Notes: a model not told the origin generated them from the sequence alone. A DNA stretch of 6,937 bases from Aquirhabdus sp. (GCA_030150595.1 JASLFQ010000157.1:1-6937), one strand, 5' to 3'. Positions 1 through 6,860 are shown, numbered from the stretch's first letter. A program made the numbers and translations.

Positions 1-761
1 GATGATGCTGGCTTGAGATCAATATCGCGTTGGGTTGTATCTGCTTTTGCATGATTTCCCGCAATAAAGTGGCCACGGCCAGCATTCTGACCTGTAGCTA
101 AGCAGTCTACCCATGCAACCGTGTATTCATGGCTATGATCATGCGATGAGGAAAGTTCGAAAAATTCCTGTAACCCTCCAAAGCGGATGCTGGTTTGATC
201 AATGCGACTCGTTTCCACTGGGCGAAGTTGAAATTCAACTGCCACAATAATTCCACTCAATCCTAAGCCGCCAATGGTTGCAGCAAATAAGTCTGGTCGG
301 ATTTGGTGAGAACACTCAATCATTCCCTCATCGCTGCGGTATATAAAAATACGCCGAACATGGCGGCCAAAAGTTCCCATGACATGATGATTTTTACCAT
401 GGACATCATTAGCAACAGCACCACCCAAACTGACATACTTGGTACCTGGCGTCACAGGTAAAAACCATCCATGTGGTAATGCAATTTGAATTAAATCAGC
501 AAATGACAAACCCGCTTGTGCGCAAATAATGCCTGTATTCCAATCAACAGAAATAATACGATCCATACTTTGCGTCAGAATCACATGATTGGAAACAGCT
601 AAACATGAATCCCCATAACTGCGCCCATAACCATACACGAGCGAATTTTCTTGTGAGCGTGTGATTTCTGCAAGTGTTGATCCAGCATCATTAGCCCAAG
701 TAATCGCATGTGCAGATTGTGGATGATGCGGATAGCGCCCCCACGAAAGCAGTTTAACCAT
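1..761 (-). CDS. DprE1-like FAD-dependent polyprenyl-phosphoryl-ribose oxidase (3' part cut by window edge)
   Basis: My translation from the ATG at 761 downward gives 253 uninterrupted residues before the left edge; mycobacterial DprE1 is about 460 residues, so roughly half is visible. It is the N-terminal FAD-binding (PCMH/BBE-type) half: GRSYGDSCLA at 46-55 is the flavin-binding motif, then PGTKYVSLGGA at 105-115 and DVHGKNHHVMGTFGRHV at 119-135, which closely follow the DprE1 signature GGAI..DIHGKNHH...SFGNHV. ATIGGLGLSGII (161-172) and AWVD (216-219) also fit. Known DprE1 oxidises the 2'-OH of decaprenyl-phosphoryl-beta-D-ribose, the first half of the epimerisation to the D-arabinose donor. 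The start overlaps the stop of the upstream HAD-UbiA gene by 8 nt (ATGGTTAA), implying translational coupling and one operon. The C-terminal substrate domain is outside the window. Other aldonolactone-oxidase-like enzymes are possible, but the HGKNHH context and the UbiA neighbour favour DprE1. The lipid substrate is inferred. Confidence 0.88.
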   Translation of the reverse strand, partial: MVKLLSWGRYPHHPQSAHAITWANDAGSTLAEITRSQENSLVYGYGRSYGDSCLAVSNHVILTQSMDRIISVDWNTGIICAQAGLSFADLIQIALPHGWFLPVTPGTKYVSLGGAVANDVHGKNHHVMGTFGRHVRRIFIYRSDEGMIECSHQIRPDLFAATIGGLGLSGIIVAVEFQLRPVETSRIDQTSIRFGGLQEFFELSSSHDHSHEYTVAWVDCLATGQNAGRGHFIAGNHAKADTTQRDIDLKPAS

Positions 762-2241
762 GAACTGCTGCCACATAAAAAATAATAAGAAACGCAATGA
801 TCATGATTCTGCTGACATTGTCTCTCAGAGCAAAAACAATTGGATCGTCGTTCATCTGCCCTCGATGGGCTAACAACCAAACACGACTAATCCAGAACAA
901 TAGAAGTGGACATGCAGCCCAAAGCCATTTTTGGGAATGATAAAGTAAACCTGTCGTTGGCTCATTGATATACAGTGCTAAAACAAGTACCGAAAGATAG
1001 CCCGATGCACTACCAAGGGAAGCAAGCATCTCGAAATCACTGGCGTAGTATCCCCGACCAGAAGTTTTTTCTAGAACCTTATTACTACGAGCATGAAAGA
1101 GTTCAGTATATCTTTTCACTAAAGCGAGGCTTAAAAATATAAACAAACAGAATGTTAATATCCAAAACGTCGTCCCCAACCCCATGGCCGCGCCACCCGC
1201 TACAACACGCACACTATAGAGCATCGCAAGACAGACGACATCAATCATCACAACACGTTTCAGCCAAAAAGAATAAGTCAGCGTCAGTATGTAATAACCC
1301 AGTAAATATGCGCAAAACTTAAGGGGCAATAACCAGCATGCTAATGAAAATGAGAGCGTTAATAGTGTGGGGATCAAAACTACTGCGTGTAGTAAGGGTA
1401 ATGTGCCTGCAGCAAGAGGGCGTTTGCATTTACTCGCATGCAAACGATCATCCTCAAGATCAAGGGCATCATTTAATAAGTAGACGCTCGATGCGCATAA
1501 TCCAAAACATAAAAAAGCAATTAACCCATGTTCAACAAGCGAAGCTTCTAAAATACGATGAGATGCGAGCAATGAAACAAAAATTAAAGCATTTTTTGCC
1601 CATTGATGTAACCGTAATGCTTTACTTATCGTTTTGACATAGCTAGATCGATCATCAAAAAATTCACCGAAAGTCCGCTGACCTTGGCTAAGTTTTTTGG
1701 CAGCGGCATATACGCCAGACTCTGGATTCGCGACATGGATCACCGCAGCAGACTGCCAAACAGCGATGTCCGCTTTGGAGTTACCCACATATTCAAAACC
1801 ATACAGTCCATAGCGAGCAATAAGTGCTTGCGATTTATTCGTCGATGATAAATTTACAGAATCTGTTCCCAACACTTCATCAAAAATATTTAAATATTGT
1901 GCAATTTGTTCTGCAATTCGAATATCCGATGCTGTCGCGAGTACAAGTCTGCTCCCTTCGCTACGGCGTACTTTAAGCCATGCTAATAGGATCTGATTGT
2001 AGGGCAAAGCTGATACTGTTGGGGTAACGACATCTGCAAGTGATTTCTTCAGGAACACCTTTCCTTTAAGGAGCCAAAGAATCAGCATAAAAAAGCGCAA
2101 CGGATAAGCGCGTAAAAACAAAAAAATGCTTTCTAGCAAGATATCTGAACGGATCAATGTCCCATCTAAATCGACAACAATGACTTTTTTGTGAGGGGTA
2201 CTCTGATCATGATATATATTTTCTTTCGGTATTTTGTTCAG
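754..2241 (-). CDS. HAD phosphatase-UbiA prenyltransferase fusion, probable polyprenyl-phosphate phosphoribosyltransferase
   Basis: A 495-residue inner-membrane protein if started at the CTG at 2241. Residues 1-~200 are a HAD domain: DLDGTLIRSD at 24-33 (motif I nucleophile Asp24, acid/base Asp26), LATAS at 101-105 (motif II), a Lys in NKSQAL near 136 (motif III) and GNSKAD at 153-158 (motif IV). Residues ~205-495 are a UbiA domain with about eight hydrophobic segments: HQWAKN near 212, Asp-rich NDALDLEDDRLH at 257-268 followed by KRPLAAG at 273-279, YSFWLK at 323-328, and RVVAGGAAMG at 345-354. The NDxxDxExDRxH...KRPxAAG pattern is that of the DPPR synthase branch (mycobacterial Rv3806c), which joins PRPP to polyprenyl phosphate. 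The HAD part could remove the 5-phosphate afterwards; that is inference. The first ordinary start (TTG at 2157) has no Shine-Dalgarno and would remove DLDGT, so I chose the CTG. The gene overlaps the DprE1-like gene downstream by 8 nt. Other UbiA acceptors cannot be excluded. Confidence 0.87.
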   Translation of the reverse strand: MNKIPKENIYHDQSTPHKKVIVVDLDGTLIRSDILLESIFLFLRAYPLRFFMLILWLLKGKVFLKKSLADVVTPTVSALPYNQILLAWLKVRRSEGSRLVLATASDIRIAEQIAQYLNIFDEVLGTDSVNLSSTNKSQALIARYGLYGFEYVGNSKADIAVWQSAAVIHVANPESGVYAAAKKLSQGQRTFGEFFDDRSSYVKTISKALRLHQWAKNALIFVSLLASHRILEASLVEHGLIAFLCFGLCASSVYLLNDALDLEDDRLHASKCKRPLAAGTLPLLHAVVLIPTLLTLSFSLACWLLPLKFCAYLLGYYILTLTYSFWLKRVVMIDVVCLAMLYSVRVVAGGAAMGLGTTFWILTFCLFIFLSLALVKRYTELFHARSNKVLEKTSGRGYYASDFEMLASLGSASGYLSVLVLALYINEPTTGLLYHSQKWLWAACPLLLFWISRVWLLAHRGQMNDDPIVFALRDNVSRIMIIAFLIIFYVAAVHG

Positions 2242-2245
2242 ACGA

Positions 2246-2253
2246 CCTCCTCC
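2246..2253 (-). promoter_or_regulatory. Strong Shine-Dalgarno that fixes a CTG start for the HAD-UbiA gene
   Basis: The minus strand reads GGAGGAGG here. The first GGAGG ends 7 nt before the CTG at 2241-2239, and the overlapping AGGAGG ends 4 nt before it. The reading frame is closed by TAA just upstream (ATG-TAA-TTA-TAA-ATT-GGA-GGA-GGT-CGT-CTG), so no ATG or GTG lies between that stop and the HAD motif. The only other in-frame near-start codons are an ATT ahead of the Shine-Dalgarno, ATA and ATT codons inside, and the TTG at 2157. The placement strongly favours CTG. Confidence 0.8.
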
Positions 2254-2288
2254 AATTTATAATTACATTTTTATAAAAAATGATGATT

Positions 2289-2341
2289 TGTTTCTCTTTT
2301 TAAAGAAAATGCTACTTTACGAACTAAACTTTAGAGAAACA
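2289..2341. repeat. 9-bp inverted repeat upstream of the HAD-UbiA gene
   Basis: TGTTTCTCT at 2289-2297 is the exact reverse complement of AGAGAAACA at 2333-2341, with 35 nt between the arms. It lies 48-100 bp upstream of the CTG start, where a promoter or operator would be expected. The wide spacing suits a looped protein site better than an RNA hairpin. The function is unknown, and the AT-rich context lowers its significance. Confidence 0.45.
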
Positions 2342-2393
2342 TAGTGCATCCAAAAACAAAAAGCCCAACTTGATATCTCTCAATCCAAAACTT

Positions 2394-2419
2394 TTGCTCG
2401 GAAAGATTCGTACGAGCAA
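2394..2419. repeat. 7-bp inverted repeat TTGCTCG/CGAGCAA
   Basis: TTGCTCG at 2394-2400 and CGAGCAA at 2413-2419 are exact reverse complements around a 12-nt centre. It is more GC-rich than its surroundings, so it is less likely to be a compositional accident. No T-run follows on either strand, so it is not an obvious terminator. It could be a regulator site or a remnant of older sequence; nothing visible decides. Confidence 0.4.
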
Positions 2420-2478
2420 CGGCATATTAAGAATTGTATGTAATTACTAGGTGGCTGTTCCTTTCGAGGGCAATTAAA

Positions 2479-2544
2479 ACAGATTTTAGATATGAAATGA
2501 ATACATCTTTTTTAGATATTATTTTAATCTGTATTCGCAGATAT
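2479..2544. repeat. AT-rich cluster: spaced AGATAT repeats overlapping an ACAGATT/AATCTGT inverted repeat
   Basis: AGATAT occurs at 2488-2493, 2514-2519 and 2539-2544, at 26 and 25 bp spacing. The first two copies extend to TTTTAGATAT. ACAGATT at 2479-2485 and AATCTGT at 2526-2532 form an inverted repeat around the first two copies. The regular spacing of about two and a half helical turns is notable, but the low complexity makes chance plausible. A role in binding a regulator or H-NS-like protein would be inference. Confidence 0.35.
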
Positions 2545-3110
2545 TAACTTTCACCATCAAACCAGACACATCAAAATTTAGAAATTACGTTTCCAATGAT
2601 CGAATAACTAAAATGATCAAGACTTAACCAAGAAAACAGAAAAAAGCAACCAATCATTACCGTCTGTCCTCGTAAGTTTCTTTTCAGCAAGTTTTTATCA
2701 ATCACGTCCAGCCCTACACCTACTGATAACTATGCGTATTCAGATCAAACTAACACTTGACATGGTGAAAAAGTGAAAGTTCGTTAAGTACGAAAATCTA
2801 ACGATCACGATTAATTTGCCCTTCATGAATAGGTTATATTCGACACCGCTAGTCTGTGGTGGTCACACAATTTACGAGGTCAAACACTCAACGATACTTT
2901 CAAACAAGATAGGTATGGCATTGTCGCTCGTTTACAGCGTCTCAAACGACTATTTAAAAGAGCAATATCGCCACCCTCCTAGCTTTGAATGCGCCAAAAA
3001 CACATCACTAAAGATATTTACGGATTCATAATCAATTTCAATATGCACGGCAAGCATGGTTTTTTGGTAAGATTATTTACTTTTATACGAAATAGGCCTT
3101 TATAAACAAA

Positions 3111-3178
3111 CTAAGCGTGGTCGCTTGGGCTTATTTAGCGACGGTCTTCGATCAGATTTACAACATAAACATCTGATC
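3111..3178 (+). promoter_or_regulatory. Structured leader before rmlB with overlapping hairpins
   Basis: Three possible stem-loops precede the rmlB ATG at 3197. Hairpin A pairs CTAAGCG (3111-3117) with CGCTTGG (3122-3128) around TGGT, with one G-U pair. Hairpin B pairs GTCGCT (3120-3125) with AGCGAC (3137-3142) and shares bases with A, so the two exclude each other. Hairpin C pairs GATCAGAT (3150-3157) with ATCTGATC (3171-3178) around 13 nt and ends 18 nt before the start codon. No T-run follows any of them, so a classical attenuator is not shown. Their position just before the first gene of an operon makes a role in translation or elongation control possible, but this is inference. Confidence 0.4.
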
Positions 3179-3196
3179 AATAATGGAAAACTAACA

Positions 3197-4261
3197 ATGG
3201 CAATACTTGTAACAGGCGCCGCAGGCTTTATCGGTAGTAACTTTGTCTTAGATTGGCTCGCCCATCATGATGAACTCGTCATTAGCCTCGACAAGCTAAC
3301 CTATGCAGGGAATTTAGAAAATCTAGCCTCGGTGAAAACAAATCCGAGCCATATTTTCATCCACGCTGACATCGCAGACTCCCTAATTATTGGCGAGCTA
3401 CTCACTAAACACCATGTACGTGCTGTTCTTAACTTTGCGGCTGAAAGCCATGTAGATCGCTCAATTACGGGTCCTGAAGCATTCATCCAAACAAACATTG
3501 TAGGAACATTCAAGCTTCTGGAAACTGTCCGTGGATATTGGTCTAACCTTGATGAAAAGAACAAAGCGGCATTTCGCTTTCTACATGTCTCGACTGATGA
3601 AGTGTACGGCTCTCTCGACAAATCTGACCCCGCTTTCAGTGAAACTAATCGTTATGAACCGAATAGCCCTTATTCTGCAAGCAAAGCCGCGTCTGATCAT
3701 TTAGTTCGTGCCTATCATCACACCTATGGCTTGCCAGTACTCACAACGAATTGCTCTAATAACTACGGGCCATATCACTTCCCTGAGAAACTCATTCCGC
3801 TGTGCATTTTGAATGCCTTAAATGGTAAAAATCTACCTATCTATGGTGATGGACAGCAAATCCGCGATTGGTTGTACGTGACAGATCATTGCAGTGCAAT
3901 TCGCAGAGTGTTAGCACGTGGCACCCTAGGTGAAACCTACAATGTCGGTGGCTGGAATGAAAAAGCCAATCTAGATGTCGTCACCACCTTGTGCAGTATT
4001 TTGGATGAATTAAAACCACGCACAGATGGTCAGTCTTACAAAACTCAAATCACGTTTGTCAAAGATCGTGCAGGGCATGATAAGCGCTATGCGATTGATG
4101 CCACCAAACTTGAACGGGAGTTAGGATGGAAGCCTGCCGAAACGTTTGAAACAGGCATTCGCAAAACCATTGAATGGTATCTCGCGAATCAAGCTTGGGT
4201 CAGCAATGTCACCAGCGGCGACTATCGTGATTGGGTTAATGAACAGTACACACATGAGTAA
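3197..4261 (+). CDS. rmlB: dTDP-glucose 4,6-dehydratase RmlB
   Basis: 354 residues, the usual length for RmlB. It converts dTDP-D-glucose to dTDP-4-keto-6-deoxy-D-glucose in the cytoplasm, the second step of dTDP-L-rhamnose synthesis. It is an extended short-chain dehydrogenase: Rossmann GAAGFIG at 7-13, [12 protein letters not shown] at 32-43, [10 protein letters not shown] at 81-90, the active-site triad STDEVYG at 132-138 (Thr133, Asp134, Glu135), YSASK with Tyr159 and Lys163, then [14 protein letters not shown] at 188-201 and a C-terminal substrate region ending DYRDWV. The frame stays open upstream to a TTG at 3125, but the ATG at 3197 begins the canonical beta strand ([10 protein letters not shown]) and the extra 24 residues look non-coding. 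The Shine-Dalgarno is weak (TGGAAAA, about 9 nt upstream). It is first in the rmlBDAC set, and its stop overlaps the rmlD start by 8 nt. Confidence 0.97.
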   Translation: MAILVTGAAGFIGSNFVLDWLAHHDELVISLDKLTYAGNLENLASVKTNPSHIFIHADIADSLIIGELLTKHHVRAVLNFAAESHVDRSITGPEAFIQTNIVGTFKLLETVRGYWSNLDEKNKAAFRFLHVSTDEVYGSLDKSDPAFSETNRYEPNSPYSASKAASDHLVRAYHHTYGLPVLTTNCSNNYGPYHFPEKLIPLCILNALNGKNLPIYGDGQQIRDWLYVTDHCSAIRRVLARGTLGETYNVGGWNEKANLDVVTTLCSILDELKPRTDGQSYKTQITFVKDRAGHDKRYAIDATKLERELGWKPAETFETGIRKTIEWYLANQAWVSNVTSGDYRDWVNEQYTHE

Positions 4262-5162
4262 CCAAATCTTGAAAATTTTATTACTGGGCAGAAATGGTCA
4301 AGTCGGCTGGGAATTACAACGCGCTTTAAGCCCTCTCGGTAACTTGCGGGCATGTGACCGTACCGAAGCAAATTTAGACGATCCAGAATCATTACGTCAA
4401 TTAGTTCGCGACTATAAGCCTGATATTATTGTGAATGCAGCAGCTTATACGGCTGTAGACAAAGCAGAAAGTGATATCGAAAGCGCTCACCGCGTGAACG
4501 CACAATCACTTGCTGTACTTGCAGAGGAAACCAAACGCCTCAATGGTTGGCTCATTCACTACTCGACCGACTATGTCTTTGATGGTCGCAAAGAAAGCGC
4601 ATATTTAGAAGATGATTCAACTGCACCACTCAGTGTCTATGGAAAAACCAAGCATGATGGCGAATTAGCAATCGTCGCTTCAGGTTGCCAATATTTGGTT
4701 TTTAGAACCAGTTGGGTTTTTGCGAGTCGCGGTGGCAACTTCGCTAAAACCATGCTGCGCCTTGCCGCTGAACGCGACACTTTAAATGTTGTTGCTGACC
4801 AATACGGTGCGCCAACCAGTGCAGAACTGATCGCCGATGTCACCGCACTGGCGATCTACCGTCTTCAGCATGATGCAGCTCTCACAACACATGCTTCCGG
4901 TATCTACCATCTGGTTGCTTCTGGCGAAACAAGTTGGCATGGTTATGCACAGCTCGTCATTGCCGAAGCCATGCAATGTGGCGCAACCTTCAAAGTACAG
5001 CCTGAACAAGTCGGGGCAATTTCAGCATCCGCCTATCCTGTTCCTGCAGCACGCCCACAAAATTCACGCCTGAATACAGAAAAACTGCGTAATCTTCTGA
5101 ACATTCAACTCCCCCCGTGGCAATACCATGTCAAGCGGATGGTACAAGAATTAATACCGTAA
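4254..5162 (+). CDS. rmlD: dTDP-4-dehydrorhamnose reductase RmlD
   Basis: 302 residues, typical for RmlD, which uses NAD(P)H to reduce dTDP-4-keto-L-rhamnose to dTDP-L-rhamnose, the last step. The nucleotide-binding loop GRNGQVG is at 12-18, [12 protein letters not shown] at 61-72, STDYVFDG at 104-111, and the catalytic YGKTK gives Tyr129 and Lys133. FRTSWVF at 150-156 and the C-terminal [12 protein letters not shown] at 262-273 are family hallmarks. The start is the ATG whose bases overlap the rmlB stop (ATGAGTAA, 8 nt). A longer open frame reaches back to 4146 inside rmlB, but those residues do not resemble the family. The overlap implies coupled translation with rmlB. No anomaly in length or motifs. 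Confidence 0.97.
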   Translation: MSNQILKILLLGRNGQVGWELQRALSPLGNLRACDRTEANLDDPESLRQLVRDYKPDIIVNAAAYTAVDKAESDIESAHRVNAQSLAVLAEETKRLNGWLIHYSTDYVFDGRKESAYLEDDSTAPLSVYGKTKHDGELAIVASGCQYLVFRTSWVFASRGGNFAKTMLRLAAERDTLNVVADQYGAPTSAELIADVTALAIYRLQHDAALTTHASGIYHLVASGETSWHGYAQLVIAEAMQCGATFKVQPEQVGAISASAYPVPAARPQNSRLNTEKLRNLLNIQLPPWQYHVKRMVQELIP

Positions 5163-5230
5163 AAGATCAGTCCAACCTGTACAATTGAACCCAACTTATT
5201 TTTAACAACGATTGAACTAGAGAAGAAACA

Positions 5231-6112
5231 ATGAAACGTAAAGGAATTATTTTAGCGGGTGGTTCAGGAACACGCCTACATCCAGCCACATTGGCAATAT
5301 CAAAGCAACTCTTGCCTGTCTACGACAAACCAATGGTGTATTACCCATTATCCACGCTCATGTTGGCTGGTATTCGTGAAATTCTGATTATTTCGACGCC
5401 ACAAGATATTCCTCGCTATCAGCAATTGCTCGGAGATGGTAGCCAATGGGGACTCAGTCTCAGTTATGTAATCCAACCAAGTCCTGATGGTTTGGCACAA
5501 GCCTTTATTCTCGGTGAAGAATTTATTGGTGACGATCACTGCGCCCTTGTGCTCGGTGATAATATTTTCTTTGGTCACGATTTCAAGCAACTTCTTGCAA
5601 ATGCAAGTGCTAAAGAATCAGGTGCTACTGTGTTTGCTTACCATGTCCACGATCCAGAACGTTACGGCGTTGCTGAGTTTGATGCATCGGGCAAAGTCTT
5701 GTCTCTCGAAGAAAAACCGAAACAACCGAAATCAAACTACGCCATCACTGGACTCTATTTCTACGATAAAAGCGTGGTTCAGCTGGCAAAGCAAATCAAA
5801 CCATCCCCACGCGGCGAATTAGAAATTACCGATCTCAATCAACTCTATTTAGATCAAGGTCAGCTTTCTGTAGAACTCATGGGACGTGGACACGCTTGGC
5901 TCGATACAGGCACCCATGACTCTTTACTCGAAGCCAGTCAATTTATCGCAACCGTTGAAAAACGCCAAGGTCTCAAAATTGCATGTCCTGAAGAAATTGC
6001 ATTCCACAATCAATGGATCAGCAGAGACCAGCTCGCTGAACTTGCCAAACCACTGGCAAAAAATGGTTACGGACAATACCTGTTAAACCTTCTGAAAGAG
6101 CAAATATTCTAA
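5231..6112 (+). CDS. rmlA: Glucose-1-phosphate thymidylyltransferase RmlA
   Basis: 293 residues, full length. It makes dTDP-D-glucose from glucose-1-phosphate and dTTP, the committed and usually feedback-inhibited first step. The nucleotidyltransferase signature [11 protein letters not shown] is at 8-18, [11 protein letters not shown] at 25-35, LGDN with metal ligand Asp110 at 108-111, [19 protein letters not shown] at 161-179, [10 protein letters not shown] at 194-203, and [15 protein letters not shown] with second metal ligand Asp226 at 222-236. The start ATG follows a purine-rich GAGAAGAAACA. It is the only rml gene set off by a real gap (68 nt after rmlD). That gap holds ATTGAAC twice (5184-5190 and 5211-5217), which might mark an internal control point but is too short to call. 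It overlaps rmlC by one base (TAATG). Confidence 0.97.
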   Translation: MKRKGIILAGGSGTRLHPATLAISKQLLPVYDKPMVYYPLSTLMLAGIREILIISTPQDIPRYQQLLGDGSQWGLSLSYVIQPSPDGLAQAFILGEEFIGDDHCALVLGDNIFFGHDFKQLLANASAKESGATVFAYHVHDPERYGVAEFDASGKVLSLEEKPKQPKSNYAITGLYFYDKSVVQLAKQIKPSPRGELEITDLNQLYLDQGQLSVELMGRGHAWLDTGTHDSLLEASQFIATVEKRQGLKIACPEEIAFHNQWISRDQLAELAKPLAKNGYGQYLLNLLKEQIF

Positions 6113-6657
6113 TGCAAGCAACTCGACTAGCCATTCCTGAAGTCGTTCTGTTTACCCCCAATTTTTTTGGTGATGAACGAGGCTTCTTTTTTGAAAGTTT
6201 TAACCAAACTGCCTTTGAAGAAGCAACAGGTATAAAACGTACTTTTGTTCAAGATAACCACTCCAAATCTCAGCGCGGAGTCTTACGCGGCTTGCACTAT
6301 CAACTTGATCCAATGGCGCAAGGAAAACTAGTTCGCGTCGTGCAGGGTGAGGTATTTGATGTTGCGGTGGATATTCGCAAAAACTCCCCAACGTTCGGCC
6401 AATGGGTGGGTGAGATTCTATCTGCTGAAAACAGAAAACAGCTCTGGGTACCAGAAGGCTTCGCGCATGGTTTTGTCACACTATCAGAAACCGCTGAATT
6501 CTTATATAAAACAACCAATGTATATGCGCCTACGCACGAGCGCTCCATTATTTGGAACGATCCTGATTTAGCGATCGATTGGCAGTTTAAAGGCGAGCCT
6601 CTATTGTCTGGAAAAGACCAAAAAGCATCTTTCTTTAAAAATGCTGACGTTTTTTAA
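6112..6657 (+). CDS. rmlC: dTDP-4-dehydrorhamnose 3,5-epimerase RmlC
   Basis: 181 residues, the usual size of this cupin-fold dimeric enzyme, which epimerises C3 and C5 of dTDP-4-keto-6-deoxy-glucose to give the L-rhamno form. GDERGFFFESFN at 20-31 and FVQDNHSKSQRGVLRGLHYQ at 45-64 carry substrate-binding Arg59 and the catalytic base His62; QGKLVRVVQGEVFDVAVDIR follows at 70-89. PEGFAHGF is at 114-121, the catalytic Tyr132 is in FLYKTT (130-135), and Asp169 (GKDQ) is the likely His partner. The start shares its A with the rmlA stop (TAATG), so translation is probably coupled. It is the last gene of the rml set; two stem-loops lie in the following gap. Confidence 0.97.
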   Translation: MQATRLAIPEVVLFTPNFFGDERGFFFESFNQTAFEEATGIKRTFVQDNHSKSQRGVLRGLHYQLDPMAQGKLVRVVQGEVFDVAVDIRKNSPTFGQWVGEILSAENRKQLWVPEGFAHGFVTLSETAEFLYKTTNVYAPTHERSIIWNDPDLAIDWQFKGEPLLSGKDQKASFFKNADVF

Positions 6658-6699
6658 TGCAAACCTACATGTGACAATACGCAACTTGTTCAAGCAATA

Positions 6700-6721
6700 G
6701 GTGTGTATTACAATGCACACC
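6700..6721 (+). repeat. Stem-loop 42 nt after rmlC
   Basis: GGTGTG at 6700-6705 pairs with CACACC at 6716-6721; a G-U pair and an A-U pair extend the stem to 8 bp around a 6-nt loop TTACAA. It sits where an operon terminator would be expected but has no T-run after it on either strand, so a classical intrinsic terminator is not supported. It could stabilise the mRNA 3' end. Confidence 0.5.
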
Positions 6722-6776
6722 ATCTTCAACCACTGCCAAAACACATTGTTGGTGACTAAGGAAAGTAGAATCCCAT

Positions 6777-6809
6777 TGCCGTAGTATAGCTATCAATAAT
6801 ACTGCGGTA
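6777..6809 (+). repeat. 11-bp imperfect stem-loop in the gap after rmlC
   Basis: TGCCGTAGTAT at 6777-6787 pairs with ATACTGCGGTA at 6799-6809 around an 11-nt loop. Nine pairs are Watson-Crick and two are G-U in RNA. The downstream arm with its next base (ATACTGCGGTAT, 6799-6810) has palindromic ends itself. No T-run follows. It lies 52-84 bp upstream of the next possible gene and could be a terminator of a different type, an mRNA-end structure or a regulator site. Confidence 0.45.
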
Positions 6810-6860
6810 TATCTTGCTTGATGCTTACATCTAGCTCTTATTTTATATTCAGACGATTCA

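Larger units (their letters stand above)
2254..3196. other. Divergent intergenic region with no convincing gene
   Basis: This stretch of 943 bases separates the minus-strand arabinose-type genes from the plus-strand rml genes. It is visibly more AT-rich than the flanking genes. The longest open frames are a TTG-started 71-codon frame at 2816-3031 (plus) and a 35-codon frame on the minus strand near 2950-3058; neither has a Shine-Dalgarno or a recognisable domain. Both divergent promoters should lie here. TATAAA hexamers occur on the minus strand at 2275-2270 and 2261-2256 and on the plus strand at 3101-3106, but none has a good -35 at 16-18 bp, so I do not call a promoter. A TTGACA at 2757-2762 lacks a matching -10. 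I found no JUMPStart/ops element. The repeats listed separately are the only clear structure. Confidence 0.7.

Noticed and set aside
599..880. 93-codon minus-strand frame across the HAD-UbiA/DprE1-like junction
   Set aside because: It lies in another frame over two well-supported genes, so it is a shadow.
1338..1637. 99-codon plus-strand frame
   Set aside because: It is antisense to the membrane domain of the HAD-UbiA gene and has no protein features of its own.
2757..2785. Perfect -35 hexamer TTGACA at 2757-2762
   Set aside because: The hexamer 17 bp downstream is TTCGTT and the nearest alternatives match TATAAT poorly, so no promoter is claimed.
2816..3031. 71-codon plus-strand open frame in the intergenic region
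   Set aside because: It starts with TTG (or ATG at 2825) with no Shine-Dalgarno, the translation has no recognisable domain, and its length is expected by chance.
2950..3058. 35-codon minus-strand frame starting MLAVHIEIDYES
   Set aside because: It has no Shine-Dalgarno, is short with a stop soon after, and shows no known family; not enough to call a small protein.
3111..3149. Possible JUMPStart/ops element upstream of rmlB
   Set aside because: GC-rich words such as TTAGCGACGG look superficially similar, but the ops core GGCGGTAGC is not present on either strand here.
3125..3196. N-terminal extension of RmlB to a TTG at 3125
   Set aside because: The extra 24 residues lie over the leader hairpins, do not resemble RmlB, and the ATG at 3197 gives the canonical N-terminus.
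6699..6721. Resemblance to a dif/pdif recombination site (AGGTGTGTATTA)
   Set aside because: Only the central few bases resemble the Acinetobacter dif core; the XerC and XerD arms do not match, and the stem-loop explains the sequence better.
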